From Ypsolopha sequella (Eukaryota; Arthropoda; Insecta; Lepidoptera; Ypsolophidae): 64,000 nucleotides of DNA. The translations under genes were made by a program, and so were the position numbers. The stretch is from NCBI GenBank assembly GCA_934047225.1, contig OW204004.1, forward strand, positions 3,476,401 to 3,540,400, in the 5' to 3' direction. Below, one piece after another: positions 13,101 to 25,100 of the stretch. The notes beneath the pieces are model-generated. The model ran no database searches, had not been told where the DNA came from, and worked only from the letters and a program-made list of their open reading frames with translations. The stretch's first letter is position 1, and each line of letters starts with the position of its first letter.

Positions 13101-16100
13101 CTTTTCGTCTTATGTCTTCGGTTGCGGAGCAGTGGAGTAGCACATGTTCCACTGACTCGTCCTCTAGAAGGCACCCTCTGCATAGAGGGCTATCGGTGTA
13201 TTTAATTCAAGATGTATTTTTCTAATATAATATTTATTTCTCCCCAGTTGCCCCAGTGTGCGCTCACCCTACTCCGCTGCTCATCGGAGCGCGTCTGGAT
13301 GAGCCTCTCCGCGTCAAATGCACCGTCAACGCGGATCCAGCTGATGTCTCCTTCTACTGGCAGTTCAACAACAGCGGCGAGAGCTTCCAGGTCTCACCGG
13401 CTAGATATGGTAAGAGCTGAAGAGTTAACGGAAACTAAGAATGGCCAGGTGGTAGAGCTGACGCCGGGCTCAACTGTGGAAGTACCACCATCGTACTTGG
13501 AGACCCCCTCTAAGTAATTCGGGGGAGAGTAAGAGGACAGCTCACAGGCAAAAAACTAGGAGGCCCACCATGACTGGGACCGATGGATGGCGGTATATCC
13601 ATCCCTAATAGCTGGGCGACGGGCAGCGGCGTCACTGGTGCGAGGGTTCCGGCACCGCGCTCACCAACCCGCCTGCCCAGCGTGTGTGAGTATGGGCAAT
13701 TCTTCCAGGATGACCGCCGGAAGTGGCAAAGTCTTGGAAAGGCTAATGTCCAGCAGTGGACGAACTAGGCTGATGGATGGATGGATGAAGAATGATGAGA
13801 TGAAGATGGTTGAACTGATAAAAATGTTGCTTGAGATTGGATAGCAAGATCTCAATAAAGCCTAGCACCATGCTAAGGGGCAGTTTCCCCTATTGACTTG
13901 ACTTGACAGTAACTTTTAGGCAATAATTTAGGTTTACAAATTGTATTGTCGTTTAAGATACTTTTGCATTTCTTGGAATATTAATTTTCGTTTTTGAAGT
14001 GGATAGTTCTATGTTCACATATCGTATCGGTATGTTCTTGACTGTCACTTCCGGTACGAACTTCACGAAAATAGTCGCGCTGATTAAGGCATTTTCGTAT
14101 TTAGTACTTGGAAATAAAAGTACTTTGACAGGGGAGTTCTTTCGTGAAAAGAATATCAGGAAATTGACAAATTTTCTTTCAACGAAAGATCATTTGATTT
14201 CTTATTACACTATTTACTTACTTTCTTTAATTGTTCATTATTTGTTATTAGTTATTATTCAAGTTAATGCTTATTTACCATTAATTCCTTCCTCTTTGTC
14301 TGAGTAAAAAAGGCGATTTAAGATGTATCCACATAAATAATTCACGGCTATATCTCTGACACAACCCGTTGCTTTTTTGTATATTTGCGGCACATTTTAT
14401 TTTCTATTGTTGTAATAAATTAAAAACAAATTAAATTAAAAAAATTGACGATTAAGGCTGTCTCTCTGTACCATTGAAGTAACTGAAGTTATAATACGAA
14501 CTTTCAGCATCACAACTTAGTGTATATCTTGTTTAAATCGCTTATTCTTCGAAAATTTCAGATCTTTCAAAGCACGTAGGTTATTAACATTTTATAACTC
14601 TTGCTGCAGTTAATTTCGGGCCTTCAAGCTCTTATGAGGAAGATAAAGCTTTGAAACTCCTTTTATAGTACATTCTTAATGCTCACAGTAGGTAGCTGTT
14701 GATGCAAGGAGTTTATAACCAAATTGGAGTGATAACTTCTATTGAAACGCACACGCTAGAATAAATTACCTTTATTCTCTGTGTGACTCTTTCTCTTTTA
14801 CCAATGAAACCTCTTTGAGTGAGATTCTATCTCTAGTACTCATGACATTATGGATAAAAAATTTCAAGGTCAAATTTTGGGAGTTGGAAAAAAGGCGCGA
14901 AGATGTTATGGCGTCGTTTGTTGTTTTATTGAAAAAATATTGCTGTTTGGGTGTTTTGATTTTGATAGTAATAGAATATTGTGAATTAAAATTGCCGTAA
15001 CCAGTGCAGTGCAACAAAAGTGCAGGCTGGGACTTTTCGTGTGTTTTTTCTAACCCTACATTGTGTTTGGTCTATAACTTTAGCACGAACTGACTGACAT
15101 GACAGGACAGCGACAACCACAGGACAAACCCTTCAGATGATCCTCAAGAGAGGATATAACATAAAGACACACAATAAATGAAGACATGGCTTAAAGGTCT
15201 TTGCAAGGAGGCGGTTTTTTTTTACCAAAAGTGAAGCCGAATGTGCTTTTATTGTTTTAGATAAAATCAAAAAATTAATACGCGTCAAACATTGAAAAGC
15301 TTTTCTCAATAAATAATAACTGAAAATAATGGTTGAAAACGTCCACAGTCTTGCCAAAAGATTGTTTCTCCTGAAACAAGTTTTCAATTTTGCGCCGGCG
15401 ACAAAATCGGCACGATTGTATTGTCCTCGCAAGTTTCATGGAGCGTGCACCTTATAGCGAAATGAAACAGCATGACATTTGGCCACGCCCACAACTGAGG
15501 TGGTCGCGTCATGATTTCTGTTCTTAAAGTAGTTTTAGGAATGTTGCCAGTACTAACAGTGGTTTCACTGTATTTTCATGTGGTGGACTGTAATGAATTT
15601 AGTAAATGTTCATACAAACACTTTTCGCTTCAGAGCTTTCATAGAAACACTGTATTTATTTTCATAAATTTTCAGTGATTATGTATGGGGACACTAGTAT
15701 GAAAGCTACAATTGTATTGAACGTTTTTGTATCTGGGATCTTGGAGTTTTAAAGTAAATCGTGTTTTGGGCAACAATTCACAATCTGGTACAAACACAAT
15801 GAAAAAACCGGCCAAGTGCGAGTCGGACTCGCGTACGAAGGGTTCCGTACCATTATCTATAAAAACGGCAAAAAAACACAGAAAAACATTAACTAAACAT
15901 ACGCCAATAACGGGTTTACATTATATATGTAATCTTTACTTAAATATACTAAAATAACTAAGACGAACAAGAAAAAAAATAATAATAAATTGAACTGGAT
16001 AATAAAAACTAAAAACTACAAAAGAAAGCGTAATGTACAAGCTAATCATAATATTATAGTCACTAAGGAAAACAAGGGCTTTAGCACAATCACTAAATAC

Positions 16101-19100
16101 TTATAATTGTAATAATAATAGTAACAAATTAGTACACTTCTATAAGGGTGTGTGAGAGAGAAATTATGCAGAAAGTACTCTCTCCACTTGTCCGAATATG
16201 TAAAAGCAATACATACCCAAAGCAAATTGATATTGGTTTGCGAGACCTTGTCTTGGAGTTCAAAGTAGAAGCATACTCTATGTTTTATACCAATCATTGG
16301 AAGTAATACTTCTTTACATTTACTACCAGCCATTGGTATTGCGAAATTACTTTGAGTGCATTTGAAAATGTTTGTTATAAACAAACGTGTTACTTTTATT
16401 TTGTTCAGACATACCCTTGGCTACTACAGCAACTTATGGAAAGCTTCGATGAGGTACCTAGGATGAAGGGCGCTCGCCCAGAAGTACCTAGAAAAGTAGG
16501 GTAACCCTCTCCCAGCACAGCTTATTGTACGGTTATGTCCATGTCCACCTCTCATGGACTGAAAACACGGATATCCGATATCGACGAAGGGGATGTGACA
16601 AATTCTAAGGGAGCAACAGGTTTGTTCGTGTCACCCTTGTGGCCTTTCATCTTTGGTAGCTATAAGGGATGAATAGGGGATCTATACGTATAAATAAATA
16701 GAGATGGGACTCACTGAATGGTTGCATGCATAAATAGCAGAGAAAAACCTAGGGATTCAAATAGGTTTTTGTTTGGTTTATTATAAACTAAATAAATGTA
16801 GGTTTTTAAATTAAAAACTGTTTTCATTAAATACCTGCGACATGTAGTGGAAGAGAAAAACAAAATATGTGTATAATAATAATAATAATAAAATTATTTT
16901 TATTGCGAAATCCATTGCTTTGAATACTCTAATTATATTATGTAAATAGGAATTTAAATTTTTTATTAATTCAAAATTTTTGAAATTCTAATTTACGTAA
17001 GCCAATGGAAACTTTGCGATGGAAAAATACACAATACATAGGTAATAGGGTTTTTTTGAATAACTATTGAGTGAATTTTTGAATTTAATGATTCGGAAAA
17101 AGGCGGGTTTTTCACAATCCGGCTATGAAACCGCTCTTAAATTACAGCTAAAACAAGTAACGTAAAAAAAATGCTACTTTTGAGGTTTTTTGTATGGAGA
17201 CTTGGGCTTCAATTTATGTAACTTTTTATTGTTTGCCGTGATAGAAGCTAGTAAAACGTTCTCTGTAAACATTTTAACTGGCTATTTTCCAGCTGAAGCT
17301 GTAGACCCGTGTGTCAGACAGACAGACAGACGGACAGACAGCGGAGGCTTAGAAATAGGATCTCATTCAGCACCCTTGGGGTACAGAACCCTAATAAACG
17401 AGGTTTTACGGGGTCACGATTTTGTTTCCGAGATCCTACAGTGCCACAAATAACAAAACCCTGGTCGTAACCTGTCATCTGCAATTTCTGGAACAAAACA
17501 GCCTTCCCATTTCATCAAAGAGAATCGATCAAAACAGCGGTAAAACGTACTCTATTCCACCACAACGTTTCGACATCCGCAATCATCAAAAATAGTCCCT
17601 AAACGTTGGCAATAAGTGTGAATGTAGACTATGTGTGACGAAGGCTCAATAATCAACAGGTCCTATTCGGCCCGTGACAGTGACGGGGGTGGTGGTATCG
17701 TTTTGTTTCACACAATATTTCAGCGCGTTCGTTTTCTGCTAACAAATTGCTATTAGGTGCTATCACTTTACTAAACGTGACTTGTGTTTTGACAAGGGTA
17801 ACGTATTGTTTTGATTGGCAAGTTGTTAGCGGGAAATTGTCTTAGTTGTTTATATATAGCTAGCTTGTAGTTATGTTAACGTATTTAAGCATAATAAATC
17901 AATTTCCTTTATTTTAGGCCTGAATGTGAAAGTTATTGCCTTAGAATAACCTACAACACTTTTCTTGCGTTCATGTCATAAATTCAAAACACTCCATGCA
18001 GTTGCAGTGCTGAGTGCTGCTGCATGCTATCAAAACACAAAGCAGAGGTGCTGTTCAACATGACAGATATTTGCATTGTTTGTTTTTTTTTATAATATAT
18101 ATGCCACCCATATCCGCCATCAAACTTAGAACTTGGGAGAGATCGTATATATGGTCGCTTGGTGCTCAGTATGGACCAGGCTTAAATAGGCAGCGATAAA
18201 TAACAATTTAGTGGGCACGAACGACAATAACCATGTGACGCCACCATGTTTCATCGTTGCGCAGCTCAGCAAAAACTATTATGTAGAAGCGCAGCGATGC
18301 AATGTGATGGCGCCACCCATTAGATACCATGCGTGCTATCGGGGGAGCGTCTGCTGGACCGATTTTTAACCATACGATAACAGGAGCGGGTTGGCGGCGG
18401 CGGCTTCTACGATAGCACGCATACATACTTTTTCTTAGGTTGGACACTTTTTTAGGTTAGATTTTTTATTTATTTATTTATATTTTGCCAATTTCATTGT
18501 GACGGAGTATTATATTCCTTGATTGTGACTGATGCCGGACCCAGGATAGGGCCCGAAATATATCTCACAGTAACTTGCATTTCATTTTATTTAGTGTATA
18601 TTAGTATATCGTATAATTATTTATAGCACAAGTGCGGAAAATGCCGACTTTACGCACGCGCAGCGTGCGTAAAGCGGTCATTTTACGCACAGTGTGCTAT
18701 AAATATATATAAACTACATTTTTTTTATAATCATATTCAAATACTTTGTGACTTTACGTTAACCTTAAAGGTTTTGTAATGAAATATATTTATATATGTA
18801 GGTATATCAGATACATTTATTACAGGTCGGTTTTAATGTAATATAATTCAATAATCTATGTCCGATAGTTTTATATAATAGATAATAATATGGGGAAATA
18901 CACACAAAAACAATAAAGGTTTACTTAATTTCAATAAAATAAACTGAAAATAATGACTTGAATAAAATAAAAAAATATAGGAATAAAGAATAAATAATAT
19001 TATAAACATATGCAATACATATATGCCTAACTCCACCCATTCGATTAGTCTTGCTAAGAAGAAAGGCAAGAAACTTAGCAAGGTGATGTCTTTTTTTTCA

Positions 19101-22100
19101 TAATATTTGTTACAAACAAATGTACAAAGTTAAAAAGAAAGCCTTTACTTTAATTGCATAAAGAGATAATTTATTTACTTATGAGACCACCTTCCAGATT
19201 TCATGTGTTTTGAATCATGTGTGTGTTTTGAATACCCTAACCAATTCATTTTGAAACACGGAATAGTTAAAAACTTATATAGCGTCACAAAGATGCAAAG
19301 ATGCAAAATTATGATGATGTGAAATACTGTGCTCTTTTAATAATTATACGCTAACCATCGAATTTATTCCCCAGTTTCAATGGGAGGGACAACGAGTGAG
19401 TTGCGCTACCGAGCGGCGAGTGAGCGCGACTACGGCGCGTTATTGTGTCGCGCGACTAACACTGTCGGCGAACAGAAGAGGCCGTGTGTGTTCCAGATTG
19501 TGCCAGCTGGTAAGTGACTGACACTATCTCATCCAGTGTCAATGAGACTGACTACCAGTAAGTTGCACTACAGAGTATGCTTACTTGCCGCAAGTGAGCG
19601 TGACTCATACTATCGGCGAACAGAAGAGGCCGTGTGTGTTCCAGATTGTGCCGGCTGGTAAGTGACTGGCACTATCTCATCCAGTGTCAATGAGACTGAC
19701 TACCAGTAAGTTGCACTACAGAGTATGCTTACTTGCCGCAAGTGAGCGTGACTCATACTATCGGCGAACAGAAGAGACCGTGTGTGTTCCAGATTGTGCC
19801 GGCTGGTAAATGACTGACACTATCTCATCCAGTGTCATTGGCACGAGCTACCAGTAAGTTAGTTGCACTATAGAGTATGCTTACTTGCCGCAAGTGAGCG
19901 TGACTCATACTATCGGCGAACAGAAGAGGCCGTGTGTGTTCCAGATTGTGCCGGCTAGTAAGTGACTGACACTATCTCATCCAGTGTCATTGGCACGAAC
20001 TACCAGTAAGTTAGTTGCACTATAGAGTATGCTTACTTGCCGCAAGTGAGCGTGACTCATACTATCGGCGAACAGAAGAGGCCGTGTGTGTTCCAGATTG
20101 TGCCGGCTAGTAAGTGACTGACAATTTCTCATCCAGTATCAATGAGACTGACTACCAGTAAGTTGCACTACAGACTACAGAGTATGCTTACTTGCCGCAA
20201 GTGAGCGAGACTCATACTATCAGCGAACAGAAGAGGCCGTGTGTGTTCCAGATTGTGCCGGCTGGTAAGTTACTGACACTATCTCATCCAGTGTCAATGA
20301 GACTGACTACCAGTAAGTTGCACTACAGAGTATGCTTACTTGCCGCAAGTGAGCGTGACTCATACTTTCGGCGAACAGAAGAGGCCGTGTGTGTTCCAGA
20401 TTGTGTCGGCTGGTAAGTGACTGACACTATCTCATCCAGTGTCAATGAGACTGACTACCAGTAAGTTGCACTACAGAGTATGCTTACTTGCCGCAAGTGA
20501 GCGTGACTCATACTATCGGTGAATAGAAGAGGCCGTGTGTGTTCCAGATTGTGCCGGCTGGTAAGTTACTGACACTATCTCATCCAGTGTCATTGGCACG
20601 AGCTACCAGTAAGTTAGTTGCACTATAGAGTATGCTTACTTGCCGCAAGTGAGCGTGACTCATACTATCGGTGAACAGAAGAGGCCGTGTGTGTTCTAGA
20701 TTGTGCCGGCTGGTAAGTGACTGACACTATCTCATCCAGTGTCATTGACACGAACTACCAGTAAGTTAGTTGCACTATAGAGTATGCTTACTTGCCGCAA
20801 GTGAGCGTGACTCATACTATCGGTGAACAGAAGAGGCCGTGTGTGTTCCAGATTGTGCCGGCTGGTAAGTTACTGACACTTTCTTATCCAGTGTCAATGG
20901 GACTAACTACCAGTAAGTTAGTTGCACTATAGAGTATGCTTACTTGCCGCAAGTGAGCGTGACTCATACTATTGGCGAACAGAAGAGGCTGTGTGTGTTC
21001 CAGATTGTGCCGGCTGGTAAGTTACTGACACTTTCTTATCCAGTGTCAATGGGACTAACTACCAGTAAGTTAGTTGCACTATAGAGTATGCTTACTTGCC
21101 GCAAGTGAGCGTGACTCATACTATCGGCGAACAGAAGAGGCTGTGTGTGTTCCAGATTGTGCCGGCTGGTAAGTGACTGACACTATCTCATCCAGGGTCA
21201 AAGTAAAAGTTGTTCTATACCACTGACTGAATAAGCTCTTCAAATATACACCGTTACAACTTTCTGTTACACGTTGTATATTGGCTAAAATAGTATTTTT
21301 TAGACGCGCATTGATGATAGCTGACCTAGTAATTCAGAGGATAATGTAGTTTTTTAGAGGAGAAAAATGCTATTAAATAGAAGTCGTTAAATAACACCCA
21401 TAATAAACATCGGTGATATTTAAGGCGACGACTACTCACGACTAAGCTTGATTTTCTTAAAGTCACCAGCAGTAGTCGACGCCTTAGTAAAGATCATTAA
21501 TGCTTCTTAAACTTTAAGTTGGCAACGTTAAACACTTTGTCTCGTAATTGCTATTGAAACAGTTATTTTATGACAATGCGATAAAGTTCATCATTAATAA
21601 TTTAAGCGTGGAAGGGATAAAGTTGATACATCTTTGCAACGATGTGAAACATAAACAAAAGCGCATGCTGCATTTCTATGACGTATGACTTTTAGCCACA
21701 ATAAGATAAAGTTAGTTTTCCTACAAGAAGTCTTATCAAGCTGAGATGACGAAATCGATACCTTTTTGGAATAGCAAATCTGCATGATGAACCTACACAT
21801 AAGCGTATTGACTTCGTCCCCTCCTGTTGATAAAGCCTTTACAGTTTTAGGAAATAATATACTATACGACAAAATTTACAGCAAAACCGTGTTGATTTTG
21901 TCTACTGATGGGGCTGAAATCGATACTTTTGCGCGGCATATTTTGATTTCCAAAAACGTACTGAATTGGTCGCGCCGAGGGGATGAAGTCAATACGGAAA
22001 TACGCGTGGCAGCTGGTAAATGACTATGCCACTATCTTATCCAGTGTCCTTTCGTTTTAGTTTACCTGAAGTACCCTGGTGGTGGTGGTACATCTGGCTA

Positions 22101-25100
22101 GACAGAAAGACTGGACTAGGGCAGTAAAATAGTGGCGGCCGAGGTTAGGAAAGCGTTCAGTGGGTAGACCGATGGCCCGGGGATCTAAAAAGGCCGACTT
22201 GGGTGAATGATAAAATGATTTGAGTCAGAGTTTTTTCACGCGTGCAAAAGAGACGGTATTAGAACAGAATCATAATGTGATTCATGCAAAACGGCCTTTT
22301 TGGAGGACCTGATGGCGAGACGATATCGTCAGGGCTGTTGATGGGCAATGGATGAGGCTGACGAGAGACCGACGAAAATGGCGGTGAGAAGACCCAACAG
22401 TGGGTGAAAGTGGGCTGAATGATGGTGATGATAATATCTGGCTCAAATAAACTAAGACGCCTTTAAATGTAAACCATTTGTAAACCATCTCAATTATAAA
22501 CAAATGTAACCCATCTCAATAAGCATAGATTAAATTATCTTAAGGTGTGTTAATTCGAAAACCATTTCGAGATTTAGGTTTAATGAGCCGTATTTTCGAA
22601 GTTTTAGTCTAGAAAACCTCATGATGATGAATATTTTTACGAAAAGGCTGCAACTTCCATTTGCCCTCGTGTGACGTCACTTGAGTAATGGCTGTTTAGA
22701 AATGTGTCCTTTGCTATCAAGATAAATTTATAATAATTTGCTTCAGACTAATTTGACAGCTAGATGACAGATGAGTAGACAGACAGAGACAGATCACTTT
22801 TTTTATAAGCAATCACACATCACAATCAGTATAATGTCTAAAATTCTCAAGTGACAAGGTCATCGGACAATTCTTTAAAAAATCATAAAAAATAATAGTT
22901 AATTTATATACCAAAATAATGAAGACTGTGTCCTAAAATGACGTAAATTCTCGGAAAAAAAATATTTTCAAAATTAAGCCATGGGAATTATTCAAATTGT
23001 ATTGAATTAAACTAAACTTATTAGAAAATGCGTTAGAGACTAGTTACGTACAGCATAAAGGGAATCCTAGTGTAGGGACTAGAGATCAATGTAACAATAT
23101 GTAAATGTTTATGTTTCAATCCATCCATCCATCAGCCTATATAGTTCGTCCACTGCTGGACATAAGCCTTTCCAGGACTTTGCCACTCGCGACGGTCATC
23201 CTGGAAGAATTGCCCATACTCACACACGCTGGGCAGGCGGGTTGGTGAGCGCGGTGCTGGAACCCTCGCACCAGTGACGCCGCTGCCCGTCACTAGTCTG
23301 TTCCATATAAGGCCCGGCTATTAAGGATGGATATACCGCCATCCATCGGTCCCAGGCATGGTGGGCCTCCTGGTTTTTTGCCTGTGAGCTGTCCTCTTAC
23401 TCTCCCCCGAATTACTTCGAGGGAGTCTCCAAGTAAGATGATGGTACCTCCACAGTCGAGCCTTCATGTTTCAATAAAGATATATTATTATTATTTATGA
23501 TTTGTTAAATTTAAAATTTATTATTGATAAAGTATGCCAGTCAGCCTACACAATACTGCTGACGAATTCCTAGGCTGAAAAAATTTACATGAATATTGTA
23601 TCCATTACTGTGAAATAAAAACCTGCATTTTATATTGATCGTACAAATAATGTAAACACCAAAAATTAAACGAACATGTATCGAGCTCCACCAATCTAAT
23701 CTCGAAATCAATAAATTCTCGAATTTCACCGCAATTAAAATATATCGCGGTTGGCAACCCCGGCCTATAACAGGAAACGGAAGTTGGCCTGATCGCTCCC
23801 CCCTCCCGCAGGGGAATTCGTCGAACTCGAGTTAAAATACGGGCAGAGTTCAAAGTTTGTCGCAATCACAGCAGCCAATATGAATCGGGTAACGAGAAAA
23901 CTTACCCTACAACTTACCACTTTACCCGAGTCGGTTTCGGAACGCAAGTTTTTATGTCGCGCGCGCGACTCGTTATTATGATACTCTTTTATGCCACAAC
24001 GAATTTAAATAAATAAAGTAAAAGTATTTTTTCAAAGAGCGCCTTATAAGTTAGAAAACTTATAATTTTCGGTAATGATGTATGTATGTAAATTATTTAT
24101 TGCACAAAATAAGTTACAATGCACAAAGGCGAACTTAATGCTAATTGGTATTCTGTACCAGTTAACGTTTGGTGATGTGAAGATTACAAGGGTATTACCA
24201 AATGATCAATTAATTTATAAATATTTACTTTTAATAATGTTTGCATAATAATATAACATATAATATCTAAATAAACATATATAAATACAAAAATAAACAT
24301 ACATATAATATCCATAAGTATTAGTGATGTAGTCAGATAGAACTTGAACCAACCAACGTCTTCACTTGTTTATACGGACTGGTACCATTGTCGTAAGAAT
24401 TTGGTCACAACCCGTAGTGCTCATATTTATGCCTATTGAACGTGGTCGTGTATCCAGTGGCGTGCATAGAACTTTCTTCCGGAAAAGCAAACAGAAGGTC
24501 AAATTTGACAATTAAAAAATATGAAAAAATTTAAATAATACTTTGAAAAAGAAAGTTTGTATGACTATGACGTCAGGGTAGGCCCTACCCTAGAGTGAAC
24601 ATTTTCATACAAACTTTTTTTTCAAAGTGTAGTTCAAATTTTTTCATATTTCTTTATTGTTAAACTTGACCTTCTGATTGCTTTTCCGAAAAAAAATTGT
24701 ATGCACGCCACTGCGTGTATGCAAGAAATTAATGAGCGTTAAAAAAGGGTGACATGAAACAAGACTTTCTTTTTTTTTAGTACGTTTTGTAACTTTTAGT
24801 TAATTCATTACTTATGGGATTTGAAGAATGATAGATATGGTTTATTTTATTTATAGGGCCTGTAAATTTTTTGTGTTATTGAACAACGAGCAAGAGCAAC
24901 GAGAAAGATGCCCGTATTAATTATACTGCAAAATTACATATTTATAGCCTCTAATGAACTGTCCGATATTTTTTCTTCTGTATTAATCTGAGTCGCAATC
25001 TATCCCGTTTCAAAAGTTTGTTAATTAAGTAGTTGTAGATATTAAATAATGAACTTTATTTAAGAAGTAAGAATACCACTCGAACATTTTTCCGAGGTCA

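Noticed and set aside
13212..13517. 101-codon open frame over the Ig5 first-half exon
   Set aside because: It is in a different frame from the Ig-coding one and runs through the splice sites; no domain match.
16046..16384. 112-codon minus-strand frame
   Set aside because: No family resemblance that I can support; ends in low-complexity tyrosine codons from a TAA/TAT tract.
20192..20416. Short protein within the exon-derived array
   Set aside because: The frame differs from the parent exon after the deletion and ends at the donor; not a conserved product.
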